A stretch of DNA of 64,000 nt from Apodospora peruviana (taxonomy: Eukaryota; Ascomycota; Sordariomycetes; Sordariales; Lasiosphaeriaceae). How positions within the stretch are numbered: position 1 is the first letter of the stretch; each line of letters begins with the position of its first letter. A program made the position numbers and the translations under genes. Of the stretch, positions 46,367 to 58,199 are shown piece after piece. The notes under the pieces were generated by a model that was not told where the DNA came from, searched no databases, and saw only the letters and a program-made list of their open reading frames with translations. The stretch covers positions 2,222,501-2,286,500 of the forward strand of contig JAUEDM010000007.1 of the NCBI GenBank assembly GCA_033439685.1, given 5' to 3'.

Positions 46367-49247
46367 TCATACAATTCTCCAGGCATTTGGTACCATACCC
46401 CATGTAAGCAAGCCTCTGCTTATCTTTATTCGTCTCTCGGTTTCATTCGCTGAGCTCTTTTGCTGGGACTCGTCGGATTCGTCGTTAGGCTTCGGCGATG
46501 ACAGGATATCAGCACGAGACTCCACATCCGGTTCATGCTGTGGCATTGGACCCTCGTTCTCGGGCTCTTTGGGTTTCTCGTTGGTGTTCGGCCGTGGCAA
46601 ATCGGCACGAGGCTTCACATCCGGTTCGTGCTCTGGCATGGAAAGTGGTGGCAAGTGACAAGCTGCCGCAATAAGACAAGTGTTCGTTCCGACAGGGGGC
46701 ATGTGGCCGGGGATTTTGCGATGGGCTATTCCAATGAGCAACACGGCCGTCACCAGGCAAGCGGAGAGAACGATAAGTAGCATAGTGTTGGAGAAGCGGA
46801 ATTCCAATGCCGCCCCGTCGGGCAAGTTCGAGTCGGGGCCGACCGTGTACGTTTTCAATGTGAAGTATTCTACGCGTAACTATCAGTCAAGTAAGGTGAT
46901 TATGAGACAAGTCTTCTGGGGTAATAGAACAAGGACCGTACCTCCCTCTCCAAAAAAAAAAATGAAAAGAGTCCTGGAGAGGAGCCAGTGAAGGAGAATG
47001 CTAGTCGAGATGAAAGGGATACTGTATCGATAAGGGAGCTTCAAAAAGTACTTGGAACTTGGCGTCCGCTGTATTTATTTTAGTAAGCCATAGTGCGGTG
47101 GCGCGGATACCATGGATTCACTTTCATGACACATACTGAGGAGATGTGACCCGTAGTGGGCACAAGCCGGTCGAAGAACTTGCCCACTCGTGGGCCATTA
47201 CCGACTGGGTGAGGAGTTGGCCGTAGAGAAGGTACCAGAGCGATAGGATTGACTGAGCACCACCAACAGCTAACAACGCTTGTATTGTAGTAAGGACATT
47301 ACTATTACCGGTGTCTGTGGTCAACTCAGTTGGCGACGATGGCAACCCAGTTGTGATGGAACCCAAGTCATGACTCTCGTCGCTGAAAAGCCCAGAAAGA
47401 GTACCGGGATCCTTGGTTATGTGGCGAGCTTGATGTCAGAAATGCCGGTATAGTATGACTAGGAAAGTAACAGGTATTCTTCTTGGATGACTTAGATTTT
47501 CCCGCCTCCTAACTACCATGACGAAAGTCACGGTGAGGAGGGCGGCCAAAATAATAAACGCTGAACCAAGCACCCAGTCCCGGGAGTCGATAGATGAGTG
47601 TCCTCTCATGGCTTTGCTCTGCCACCGCAAATCTGGAGGATGGGTAGCCTGGTGGTATTTGCCATCGATGTTAAGTGTTTGTCTCGGGGAAGAGATTGGA
47701 ACTTCACCGATGGTGATGGCATCAGGCGTGACAACAAAGGACTCAATCGTGTCGCCCAGTGTAACTAACGGATCCTGGCGACGCATGACGGTAACGACAA
47801 GAGCGCATGTAAGGGTCTTGACAAGGACACATACAGTGACTATTAAGGGCAACAACTTTGACAGCATAACGCTGCATTGCTGGGTTATCGGCTCGGCCAG
47901 ACAGTAGGCGACGGATAGTTGACCTGTACCGGGACGAGCGCCAAACTGGGTTGCGTTTCTCTTTGACCCCTCAGGGCCAGGGGCAGTTTGTCTGAGTGAA
48001 GCCACAGTAACCGTCCTGGGGGTCCGAGCTGGGTTCGAGGTGGTGATCCATGGGGCTGTAGAAGTCAATCGTCCAAACCTGCTCCAGGGTGCTCGGTAGC
48101 GGAAACTACTAGTATCGTAGGGACCGAGGACGCCACTGCAGGTATTCGCGCAATTAGCCGGCCGTAGCCCTGCACCGCATTCAACTCTCCAGCCGTCCGT
48201 GCGGTCATCGATAAGGGAGCATTGCTGTGGGCTATAGGCGTAGTCTTCGGTCAAGATGCACGACGCCGAAGACCAGAGAGAGTTGTCTTCTTTCTGGGGC
48301 CACATCGAGTCCCACACTCGAGACACCTCGTTGTTAAAGTCCCAAAGGCTGTTTCTGGCCCAGCTAGAGTTCTTCTCAACCACAACCACGAGATCCCGGT
48401 ATTTCTTCGCGCCATGACAGCTGGCGTATTCTCTCGCACATGACACCCTGTCCAGCCGGGCCCCAGCTCGATCCGTGGTGGCCGCATTTCATAGCCTATC
48501 AGTCCCATCAGGTCCAGACTCATTCGTATTTTCGGGAATATCCACGGTGCAATAACCCGAAAAATTATTGATACTGATATCGGAAGCACAGGCATGTTCG
48601 AAATCCATGTCGCCATAGCCGAACAGTCCGAGGAAGGGGTGCCAAAGACCAGCCCCTGGCGCGAAGTATTTCGCACCGTGCACGAACTCCTCGCTAGCAA
48701 CGGTGAGATGATATTTCGCTTCCCTCCGGTCCGTACCAAAGATGGCCGAGTTGAAAAAGAGATGCATCGGGGTGGACGATAAGAGCAGCACCAGCCATGC
48801 CACCACCGTCTTCCACTTCGCCATGCTGCAGGTGTTTCGCCACGACGATATGCCGATATGCAAAAATTTCCCCTTGGCATGACAGTCATCGATTTCTTGG
48901 CGGGATGGAGCGTTGAGTATCTGCGAGAAGAAACTGGATGAGGCGAGGACGGCGGTGGAAAAGGCGTTGAAAAGCAGATGCAACCCGATATCCATGCGGC
49001 TCGTGGTATCGCAATCGCCCGTAAAGATGGTGAAGAACTGGTCTACACCACTAGCCTGGACGGCTGCCCCGAGAAAGCCGGTCAAGGTGGCTGTGACGGT
49101 AAATAGAACGGCGGTGTTGATCATTGCGAATCTCCGCCACCCGGCGAAATCTCGCGGCTGGAGACCAAGGCATGACTTGCTCGTCATGGTCGGTTTTCGC
49201 TTGGGTCTGAAGAAGGATGGAAGAGGAGGGAGATTAAGCCGTTTCAT
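46367..49247 (-). CDS. DUF6536 multi-pass membrane protein, five exons (about 857 aa)
   Basis: Exons about 49247-48575, 48466-47492, 47428-47133, 47068-46942 and 46869-46367. The set was chosen because every junction restores frame and the conserved text of the family. The N-terminus has the DUF6536 start (GWRRFAMINTAVLFTVTATL), followed by the block IGISSWRNT...STPMHLFFNSAIF. The middle has LDRVSCAREYAS, VAYCLAEPITQQC, LVKTLTCAL and DPLVTLGDTIESF. The C-terminal part has LKLPYRYSIPF...LLHWLLS and HMPPVGTNTCLIAAACH. About eight TM segments are seen. Function is unknown. Donors of introns 1-3 (GTATCA, GTCATC, GTGTCA) are non-ideal, so exact ends are less certain than the gene itself. A run of 11 A at 46952-46962 lies inside exon 4. 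Confidence 0.78.
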
Positions 49248-50645
49248 CCTGCCGGAAGATATCAACTTGAAGAAAGAGACAACGAAGGGGAGAAAACACA
49301 GGAAAGAAGCTACGCAAAACAAATCGGGGGTTGCGTTGCCAGATAAATATGTATTGTAGTAGGTGCGAAACCTGTTGGGCCCAACTTTTTTAGAAGAGCA
49401 CTGCACAACACCATAACTCCGGAGGGATTGGTTCGCCAAGAGCTAGTGAGAACAAGGCAACGGTTTAATCTATTTTATAGTCCTGATTTAATTATCATCG
49501 ATATCGCTTGAAGTTGCCCTCTGCTGTGTAACCTGCGTACTAGATAGCCGGCAGTCAGTTTGGAGAGTTCTTCCGTGATATGCCACTGAGCCGACAGGAA
49601 CCTTCTGTAGTCTCTAGGTTTAAGTCCTAGTCTTAGCCGCTTGCTACCGTCATAATGAATATGTCGAGGACCGTTTGGCCCATGCACTCATTCTTGACGG
49701 CGCGACGCTACTCAGAGGCGCAGCTACTCGGGAGTCTGAGGTTGAACAAATGCATAGAAACCCCGTGTGCCACCTCACGAACGGGTACTGGCGAATGTAT
49801 TTGGAGGATGATATCACGAAATATTCAGATAGGGCGAGACTGAAATATTGAAATATTTTGATAGTAACTGGTGGTAATATCATCTCAGTCGAAAATGAGC
49901 TTATCGGAACGGGATAGTAGTCAAGATCATCGAGGTCCCATACGAGGTCCCATACGAGGTGCTGAGCACTCGATCTTGATTTGCTCAGCCACCACCTTGC
50001 GGGCTGTACGGGTGGAATAAGGTGGTGGTTGTCCTACATTGACGAACCCAAGCCTCCACCCTGACATGTGGCTTGACGCCCTACCTGTGCTTAAATCAAC
50101 TGGTATGTCTGCTGCTCAACATGTGCTACAAGGCTCTGGGCCACAGCGTTATCAGATGCCGCTGTGGGATGGCTGCCAGGTGCACACCCATTCAACAATA
50201 ATGTGGCTTAAGCTAGCCCCTTTCTGGGCTGTTGCTGAGGCTGAGGCCCCGCGACCACTGGTTCTCTTGCTGAAACGCAGCAATCAGTGCTGCAGGCAGT
50301 GCTTATCTCTAACTACAGAGGCGCAGCAAGGAGAACTACAAGACTGACAGATCCTTTTGAGTGACGCCATCTTCAACTTTGAAGATTCAAAATTTGGTGT
50401 ATATAAACAAGTCATGTCGTCGGTATCCAAATGGCAACAGTATCTTGATATCGACAACCACAAGCTTCATCTGCTACAGCTGGCCAACTTCACTTTGACA
50501 CTTTCTCAAATACAAAAGAATCCCGATTACGCTCCTCTGGTGTACTTCAGACAACACCAAGTCATAAGATCCATCTAAACCACATCACGCACATCAACAC
50601 CAAAGCGCAACCGAGCTTACCCATCAAGACAAAATCACCACCAGA
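49248..50645. other. Intergenic region
   Basis: About 1.4 kb. A 12-bp unit (cgaggtcccata) is repeated near 49932-49960. A TATA-like tatataaac is at about 50400-50408. No gene is supported; frames at 50039-50347 and 50357-50578 lack motifs and proper starts. Confidence 0.45.
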
Positions 50646-50894
50646 ATGAAGCCAACAACCATCATCCTAGCCGGTCTTGGGCTCGTCGCCCCTTCCCTGG
50701 TCAACGCCGGCCCCGCCACTGGAGCCAGCTGTGTCGCCACCTGTGTCGCGGCAGCGGGTGTCTGTCATACCACATCGGCCGTATCCGGCTTCTTTACCGG
50801 CGGTGTTGGTTGGCTCGGACATGGCATCTGCCACGGGGCTACTGCCGCCTGTACCACTGTTTGCAAGGCCGCATTTTTTTCGCCGACCCCTTGA
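50646..50894 (+). CDS. Small secreted cysteine-rich protein (82 aa)
   Basis: Intronless, with ATG in good context (accagaATGaa). A signal peptide of about 21 residues (ending VNA) is followed by about 60 residues rich in Ala, Gly and Cys. The six cysteines (29, 33, 40, 62, 69, 73) are arranged as a mirror-image spacing: C-x3-C-x6-C, a 21-residue Gly-rich loop, then C-x6-C-x3-C. Such Ala/Gly/Cys proteins occur as candidate effectors and in the so-called zygote-specific-like family in fungi. Function is unknown. Confidence 0.7.
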   Translation: MKPTTIILAGLGLVAPSLVNAGPATGASCVATCVAAAGVCHTTSAVSGFFTGGVGWLGHGICHGATAACTTVCKAAFFSPTP

Positions 50895-51286
50895 GTAATT
50901 CACCTGGTTGTCACAGCGTCACAGCGTCATTAGCTAAGGGGGTCTTGGTTCTTTACCTTGGTGTCTTGGAAGTCGGGTACTTTTCTGTATACAATGTGCT
51001 GATTTCCTTTTTGGTTATTTCGAGAAGGGGATGAAAGGCAGTTTATATGTCATATGTCCTGTCTATCATGTTGTTTTCGTTTTCAGGCACGCAAGTCCAT
51101 CACATTTCTTTAGCCGCAGCAATTAGGAAAAACTTGAGAACTTGGGTAGTTCATTTTCTGATCTATCTCCCTATGTAGATGCCTAGGTACATGTAGTCTT
51201 CCCATCCATCCAAATTGCATTTGCCAACCTCAAAACTCACCACTTGCCTCCTCCCCATTGGTACTACATGCAGTTGGGCCCCTCAC
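50895..51286. other. Convergent 3' spacer
   Basis: Nothing recognised apart from a CTAGGTAC motif at 51183-51190. Confidence 0.4.
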
Positions 51287-51661
51287 TTATATTCCAGTCG
51301 AGAATATCTTGCACTTCATAGACTTGAACCCATGGCCCGGGTTAGAAGCACACCAGTTTGGGTTCACCGGCTTATACTCCTTGGTAACCTTGGTGCCCGT
51401 GCACCCATACTCCTGGTAGAATTCGCACTGGCATGCCCACGCCATTGGGTTGAAATTACACTCGGCGATGCCCACGCTCTGCTGGCCAGTCCACTGGTAG
51501 TCGTAGCATTTGCCTTTCTGGCCGACGGTCGGGAAGACGGAGATCATGTAGTTCTGACAGTTGGTGTCCGAGTAGTAGTTGACCTTGACACCGTCGTCGG
51601 CATTGGCGGTACCAGGGAGGAGCAGGGTGATGCCGATGAGGGAGGATGAGGAGAGACGCAT
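51287..51661 (-). CDS. Small secreted cysteine-rich protein (124 aa)
   Basis: The start MRLSSSSLIG at 51661 gives a signal peptide of about 21 residues (ITLLLPGTANA); longer in-frame starts upstream do not. The mature part has eight cysteines (35, 52, 68, 77, 79, 87, 104, 117), several Tyr/Trp residues and no recognised domain. It fits the general class of small secreted cysteine-rich fungal proteins. It is convergent with the other small secreted protein, the two genes ending 392 bp apart. Confidence 0.72.
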   Translation of the reverse strand: MRLSSSSLIGITLLLPGTANADDGVKVNYYSDTNCQNYMISVFPTVGQKGKCYDYQWTGQQSVGIAECNFNPMAWACQCEFYQEYGCTGTKVTKEYKPVNPNWCASNPGHGFKSMKCKIFSTGI

Positions 51662-51800
51662 GTTTATGTTTTTTGATCGGTCAGGTAAGGTGAGTTTGCA
51701 AATATGCGTGTGGTAAGGGCGAAAAAGAATCTGAAACCGGTCGTCGGTCTTTTTGGCTGAGTCGTGACGGAGGGGGCAGAAGACTGAGGGTTTAGAGAGA

Positions 51801-51811
51801 ATATATATATC
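51801..51811 (-). promoter_or_regulatory. TATA-like AT run upstream of the 124-aa secreted protein
   Basis: ATATATATAT about 140 bp before the ATG. Confidence 0.35.
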
Positions 51812-52959
51812 CACCTAAGGGAACCCAGATTTACTTGCTCCCACCCCCTTATTTTCAATAAAAGGCGGATTTCTCCACGTCGACTTCTCGTAATGCCCAC
51901 CACTAGGCCCTCTTATACGCGTATAACCCATAGGCGCAATAAGCTTGACAACATGGTTGAGTTTCTTAGCAAGCAGCTTATGTAACTTGCATTTTCAGTC
52001 TTTCGCGAGGTGAGAAGGCACTATCTGAGCCGTTCCGTGGTATCCTCACCCGGTCAAATGCTACCATTACGCCCAGCTAGTCCCCTTTCGCCTTCGGTGT
52101 GCGAAGCTAGAACCTATTTTTGATCTTAGCCATGCAATTGATAAGAGATTGCTTAACTTTTGAAGCTTAGGCAGCGAGAATTGTTATTTACAAAGATCCA
52201 GTGCCGCTCACTAGTTAAGAGAAGGATGTTGACTATGTATCTCCCACAGCAAGGTTCTATATGTCGGAAGCCATCCAATTAGTCACCCGATTGTCCAGGC
52301 AGGCTGTCCACCTCTTCCGGGGTTTAAACCTTGGTGTTGTTACTTGCCAAGCCTGATCTGAACAACATAAATCCCTGTTGTGTAACTTATAGATTAAAAC
52401 ATTTATAATTCATTTCAATTACGGCACATATTCCGATGTTCCTACTGGTATAAAAGTAGCTGGACTGTTATAAAATTGTAATGGCAAATGACAGGAGGAG
52501 AATCATCAAGATCATCCCGAGCATCCCAGGGACGGGAGCCATGAACTGAAGCAAGTCCTGTATACGTGACACCAATTCACGACGTTTTTGAGGATATCAA
52601 GATGTTCTCGGGAGAGCCAATCAAGGAGATAGGAGCACATGATACCTATGTATAAGTCGCCTTGCAGGAAGAAAGGTTTGTGCATGTATTTTCGTGGGGT
52701 CTCCCGCCAATGACCTTAAAAGGCCTTTGGCGACTCGGCCTCGGACATTTCAACTTCGGACCGGAGCTTTAAACACCTCGTATATGCAGATCCGACTTGA
52801 ATCCATTGACAATGTAACCTGGCCCTACCAGCCGGAAGCTCGGAAATTGCTCAAATCCCATGTTATTATTCCCTGTGCCGCAGTTGATTCGGCCTTTCAT
52901 AGATCAAAAGGGGATAGATAGTACATCATGTTTTTCCATCCAGTCGAGACTGGGAAAAA

Positions 52960-52966
52960 TATAAAG
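52960..52966 (+). promoter_or_regulatory. TATA box of the PAF-AH-like gene
   Basis: TATAAAG, 73 bp before the ATG at 53039. It supports that start over the in-frame ATG at 52928, which lies upstream of the box. Confidence 0.45.
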
Positions 52967-53038
52967 GCTTTGGACTGCCACGCCTGGCTTCCAAGAATTT
53001 CAAATCAATCATCTAGTTACGGAAAACGAGTCTCCATT

Positions 53039-54278
53039 ATGAAGCTGTCGAGTTTTATGCCCCTTGCAGCATCAACGCATGCTCTTGTTCTTCCAGACGG
53101 AGGAGGTCCATTCGCGGTCCGGACTTTTGTTGAGACTCTCACAGACACGAGCCGGCTAGATCGATTTGCGCCTCCTGACAGCCCCCATTTAAGACGTCTC
53201 CTCATTTCTACCTATCTGCCAGTCGATTCATCCAAGAAGTCATGTCAGATCCATGCAGTTCCATACATGACACCTTTGGTGGCGCAAGACTACACCAACC
53301 AGGCAAACGACCTCGGCGCAGGACTTCCCAACGACACCTTCGCCTCTCTACAGATGAACGTTTGCAAGACACCAAGGCCTGACATCCATTATAAGGAGCA
53401 CAAACACCACGATACACCCCTTCTTTTGTTCTCCACCGGCCTCGGGACGTCACGCCTGAGTTATGGCGCTATGGCCAGGTCAATCTCGAGCCACGGCTAC
53501 GCTGTCGTAACCATTGACCATCCTTACGACGCGTCCATCGTCGAATATCCCGATGGCAGTGTTATTCGAGCCTCCAACTTCTCAGAGTATCCAGATGATA
53601 TCAGTCTTCTCTTGGCTCTTAATGAGGTATGCTCTTCACTGATTTCGTTGCTTCAAGTACCTAAAATCAACGGCGTTGCAACCATAGGAACGAGCCAAGG
53701 ATGTGTCGTTTGTCCTTGACCAGCTTCAAGCAGCCCACAAAAGACCGCCACCTCTCCGTGACTTTGCAGACAAGATCGATTTCAAGAAGATTGCCATGTA
53801 TGGGCATTCGCTGGGCGGATCCACCGCCGCAAACGTCGTCGTCTCTGACCGTCGCATTCTCGGTGGTCTCAACTTGGATGGCGCCATTCGTGGCATTAAC
53901 TATACCAAGGAACATATGCCTGAGAAGCCATTTCTGAACGTCGGTCAACCAAGCCACCGCAATTCTGATCCGACATGGGCCGAGATTGCCAATGCGTGGC
54001 GGGGACCATATGCCCAGTTGGAGGTTTCCAACACGACCCATCTTACCTTTATGGATCTCGCCATCATTGCTGCCGCCTTCGATTACACCCCTTCCACGGC
54101 ACCTAGCCTGGTGAAGGTGCTGGGAACGATTGACTGGTCAAAAGTACAGGACATCCTTACAACTCTGGTCGTGTCTTTTGCCGAGTTGGTTTTTGAGGGC
54201 AAAACCTCCCAGATATTGCGTGGCCAAGATCAAGAGTTTCCTGAGGTTACTCTCGTAAAGGACGGGCTGGATAGATAG
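53039..54278 (+). CDS. Platelet-activating-factor acetylhydrolase (type II)-like hydrolase (392 aa)
   Basis: Exons 53039-53626 and 53688-54278 (GTATGC donor, accatag acceptor, phase 0). Alpha/beta-hydrolase of the PAF-AH isoform II family, which cleaves acetyl or short acyl groups from phospholipids. The nucleophile elbow is GHSLGG (S237), with a candidate acid D260 in LNLDGAI and a candidate His H314 in NTTHLTF. The upstream substrate block (LLLFSTGLGTSRLSYGAMA, then GYAVVTIDHPYDAS) is typical. The first about 16 residues are hydrophobic and may act as a signal peptide. The catalytic acid and His assignments are inference from family order. Confidence 0.88.
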
Positions 54279-55511
54279 TCCAAACACCGGAAGACACGAG
54301 ATAACAAACTGCCGGTGAGTATCGTGGGTGGACGCAGCCTGCCTTGCTTGGCGACGCCGCTTTAAGGGTTCGCCTCCTCCACCGTCGACGATCCAGATAG
54401 GTACCTATGCAGGGTATGTGAAGTGAGGGGAATGAATCCAGACCCCCGGACCAGCCAGGTGACCACGCACATGCTTGAACAAGGTCGCCAACGGCATGAC
54501 ATGTGCATATTGTTCCATTGTTATCAACAAGAGAGAGAGAGACCGGCTAGATTGTCGGATGCACGAAACAAGCAAGGTTGGCCGCTTGGCCGGAGTAAAT
54601 TCCGGCGGGCAGGAGAGACAGGATTGGGCTGAAGCCAGCTGGGGTCTGTATGTATATGCAGGTCTCCCGGCAAGTTTTCTGCAGGTCTCGTCCGTTGTGG
54701 TTAGAGCAATTGGAACAGCCTTGCCACATCCAGGTATACTTGGTATTTCCAAGGGTTATCATCATGGGGTTGCGGCGCTCGATCCGGTTGGCTCCGTCGG
54801 TAGGTTCTTTTCAAAAACGGAGGAGGCCGACGATCATGTTAGAGAGAGACAGACGTATTACTTAGCTTAGGAATTATCCAGCGCCACAGACAGATTGATA
54901 TTGTGGAGAAGCCAAAACTGCTGCTGTTCGAAGCTTGTCTGGGCTTCGTTGTTCGTTCGTGCTGTTGGCGACTTGCAGCACCTTGGCAGTGATAAATGTC
55001 ACCACCCATGCATTAGTGGTGTCTGCAGACGGCAGTTCTCAATGGTCGAGGGCGGAGGGAGAACCATGTCGCCGGTACCGCAACTGCACTGATAAGGTGC
55101 AAGAAAGTGGTCTAGGTAGTTTCAGTGCATCTATACCCATGCCAGTGCCCGTAGAGGCGACAGACAGACAGACAAGTTGAATCGGGGAGATAGACTGAAG
55201 AAACCGGATTCTGGACCTCATGACCTGTTGAACAATAATAAGTCGAGATGCAGTATTGCGTTCCCCTCTTCCCTTTGAGGATGTGTGCCCTGTACAGCAG
55301 TTGTTGGTTTGGGTTAATATCGCCCGATGTTTTCTGTCAAAAAGACGAGCTTCTCTCTCGCTTCGTCGAGGAGTGCATTCTTGAGCATTGTCTTTGATCT
55401 TGTATTTGGCTTCGACTTGGTCAGGTTAAACTTTTCGTCATAACCTGAACTTGGGTTTTGCTTTCAGTCCGAACACTTCAACAAGATTTGTCTGCTCTAC
55501 CTAATACAAAC
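54279..55511. other. Intergenic region
   Basis: About 1.2 kb with a GATAGGTACCTATG motif near 54397-54410. No gene is supported; the last 200 bp are the MFS promoter. Confidence 0.45.
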
Positions 55512-57136
55512 ATGGCGAGCTCTGAGAAGTCGCTGTCCCACGATGGTAGCGAAGAACATGGCACCCGGGTTGTCGAAGTTGCCAGCGAGCCCAGCTGGTC
55601 TCCGGAGGCGGAGCGCAAGCTCGTCCAAAAGATCGACCTGTATCTGATTCCAACTTTGTGGCTCATGTCGTTGTTGTCCTGGATGGACCGCGCAAAGTTT
55701 GTCAACCCGTTCCGACTCCTGAACCGGATACCAACAGACTCGTGACTAACACCGAAAAGTCTCGGGAACGCAAGCATCGCCGGCCTCAACGCCGATCTTC
55801 AACTGTCTTCCACGCAATTCAGCTTGTCTATCACCGTGTTCTACTGTGAGCTCTAGCCATCCAACTCCCAGCCTCCACACCCTGACTAAACTTGCCAAAA
55901 AAAGTTGGCTACATCGCCGCAGTCCCCTTCGTCATGACCCTCCTCGCACGCACCAGACCGTCTCTCACCTTGCCAATCATCATGCTCCTCTGGGGCGTCG
56001 TGACATGCGGCATGGGCGCGGTCAAGACCTACCCACAACTCCTGGGCCTGCGCATAGTCCTGGGCTCTCTCGAGGCCGTCTTCAACCCGGGCGTCTGCTT
56101 CATCTTCTCGAGCTGGTACAAGCCCGACGAGATGGGCAAGCGCGCCGGCTCCTACATTACCGCCGCGTTGATGGGCGGCGCTTTTGGTTCCCTGATCGCC
56201 GGCGGCGTGATGCAGCACCTCGAGGGCGCGCGTGGCATCCGCGGTTGGCGCTGGTTGTTCATCGTCGAGGGCGCTGTGACCATCTTCACCGCGCTGTTGG
56301 CCATGTACTTGCTGCTTGACTACCCGGCCACGTGCCGCAAGTTCACGCCTGAAGAGCGGGTCATCGCCGTGAAGCGGCTCCAGCGTGTCGGGGTCCATGT
56401 CGCTGAGGGTAACGACGACTCGAAACCGGCGAGACTCGGGTTGCGTCGGTCAGTGGTTATGGTGCTGACCAACTGGAGGACATACGGGATCGCGATAGCT
56501 TGTGGGTTCTTCAGCGCCACGCTCCTCATGGCGTACTTCTATCCAGTTTTGGTCAAGGGCCTTGGATATGATGACCCCATCACTGCACAGTACATGACGG
56601 TAAGTTAGCCCACGATCCTTACCCCAAAGAAGCACTCGACCAACGAGATACAGGTACCAATCTGGGTGGTGGGCTTCGTCTTCGCCGTTTCAAGCGGTTC
56701 CATCTCTGATCGCATGCCTCAGTACCGGGCACTGATCATTGCCGCTTGCCTGGGTCTTAACGGCCTCATGGCAGCCATCACATGCGGCGTGTACGACTTC
56801 AAGGCGCGATATGTGCTCCTTGCCTTCATGACGGGAGGTGTATGGGGCGGCTTTACACAGGCCATGGCGTTTACTGCCGAGCTGTTCCAGCACTTCCCTC
56901 CCGAGGTGCGCGCCCTGGCGCTGGGGATCATGAGCATTGCTGCAAACACGGGGAATATCTACGGCGCATACATATTTCCCAAGGAGCATGCTCCCAAGTA
57001 TCTGCTTGGTTTCGGTATGGTGGCGGCCACGGGCACGCTCAGTGGTGGTATCTTTGCGTTGATGTGGTACTGGGGACGACGCGAGAAGCGTATTTGCTTG
57101 GCTAGGGGAGAAGAACCCGCGACTCCATGCCGTTAA
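55512..57136 (+). CDS. MFS transporter, allantoate-permease/anion:cation symporter type (482 aa)
   Basis: Exons 55512-55696, 55760-55845, 55905-56599 and 56654-57136, all in phase. The product has a hydrophilic N-terminus and about 12 TM segments. Family signatures of fungal ACS (Dal5-like) transporters: KIDLYLIPTLWLMSLLSWMDRANLGNA (crosses intron 1), LQLSSTQFSLSITVFY, GLRIVLGSLEAVFNPGVCF, SSWYKPDEMGKR and GWRWLFIVEG. These carry organic anions or vitamins at the plasma membrane. The C-terminal half has fewer motifs but is complete (ending about 10 residues after the last TM). Substrate is unknown. Confidence 0.9.
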
Positions 57137-57296
57137 CAGGTTAGAAGGTATCGGGTGTTTGAAGCCGTAGTAGTGAAGTAGCAATCCAAAAGATGATAAG
57201 CTCTCCTTCCATCCGCAGCCCATCTGAGCATTCAATCTCTTTCTGTAGATTCTAGAACGTCGCCGAATTCAGCTCCCTATCTGTGTAGCGTTGGTC

Positions 57297-58199
57297 TCAA
57301 AAGACATACCGCACATACTGAATCGCCTTCCTCGTGCTCGGAAACAGCCCACTTACCCACCACAAAAACCGATGCCACAGCCCATCATTCTTGATCCCAT
57401 CCAACCCGCGTGTAGGTATCGCGTCCACCAGCTTCAGTCCCTCGTGCACCTTTTCCAAGTCCTTGGGGTCATCCATGGCCCATTTCAGCGATGACGACGT
57501 CTTCTTCAGAAAACCAAGCGTCCCCTGGACGGCAAGCATAAACCGGCCAATGTTATCAAACATCATCTCCCCGCCGCACTTGAAATGCTGGCAAAAATCC
57601 GCGACCATCGCCTTCCCGTCCGCCTCCGGAAGATACGCACAGAAACCTTCCATCACAATCACCGTCGGCCAGTCATTTGGCAACGTCGCCACAAATGCCG
57701 GGTCGAGCGCGGAGCCCGCCATGAGCGTGTAGTTGCCCTCGGTAGGGTCGGGGATGGTCTTACGCCTGAGTTCGACAACATCGGGCAGGTCGACGTCGAT
57801 CCAGCGCACTGAGCCTCCGCCTCCGGTGCCGCATTTGAGACGGTGGGCGCGGGTGTCGAGACCGCACGCCATGTTGAGAACTGTCGCGCCAGTTGGGTGG
57901 CGGGCTAGAAAGTCAAGCACCCAGCCGTCGTAGACCTTGCCCCGGATACCGGCGAGCGTAGTAGTAGTACGGCCAACACCTAGCCCAGGGAAGTCGTAGT
58001 TGAGCTGCTCAATGATGGCTGTCGCGGTCTGGTCATCGAGCACGGGATTGGGGAGCTGTCTTTCCAGATGGCGCGCGTAGAGGGCTACCAGGAGGGTTTC
58101 TGGCGTGCCGGTGAGGATGACCTTGGTCTTCATCTTGGTGTCTGTGGACTCGACTTCAGTACTGCATGGCGGTGACGGAGGTGAGGGTGAGGAAGCCAT
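57297..58199 (-). CDS. Tcm-type O-methyltransferase / leucine carboxyl methyltransferase fold (300 aa)
   Basis: Intronless SAM-dependent methyltransferase. The SAM motif is VLNMACGLDTRAHRL (residues 107-121), followed by WIDVDLPDVVELRR and, later, VIVMEGFCAYLPE. This pattern is typical of the polyketide O-methyltransferase (TcmP) / LCM family. It is convergent with the MFS gene with only 160 bp between the stops. No synthase gene is in the window, so a role in secondary metabolism is only a possibility. The N-terminal about 22 residues are Pro/Ser-rich; Met23 is an alternative start. Confidence 0.88.
   Translation of the reverse strand: MASSPSPPSPPCSTEVESTDTKMKTKVILTGTPETLLVALYARHLERQLPNPVLDDQTATAIIEQLNYDFPGLGVGRTTTTLAGIRGKVYDGWVLDFLARHPTGATVLNMACGLDTRAHRLKCGTGGGGSVRWIDVDLPDVVELRRKTIPDPTEGNYTLMAGSALDPAFVATLPNDWPTVIVMEGFCAYLPEADGKAMVADFCQHFKCGGEMMFDNIGRFMLAVQGTLGFLKKTSSSLKWAMDDPKDLEKVHEGLKLVDAIPTRGLDGIKNDGLWHRFLWWVSGLFPSTRKAIQYVRYVF

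Larger units (their letters stand above)
51662..53038. other. Intergenic region, partly AT-rich
   Basis: About 1.4 kb between divergent genes. AT-rich around 52370-52490. No gene is seen. Confidence 0.45.

Noticed and set aside
49920..50600. Possible transposon remnant upstream of the 82-aa secreted protein
   Set aside because: Only a 12-bp unit repeated two to three times is seen; no terminal repeats or transposase motifs.
52928..53038. Longer start for the PAF-AH-like gene
   Set aside because: The TATA box at 52960 lies inside the extra part, and the family N-terminus fits the ATG at 53039.
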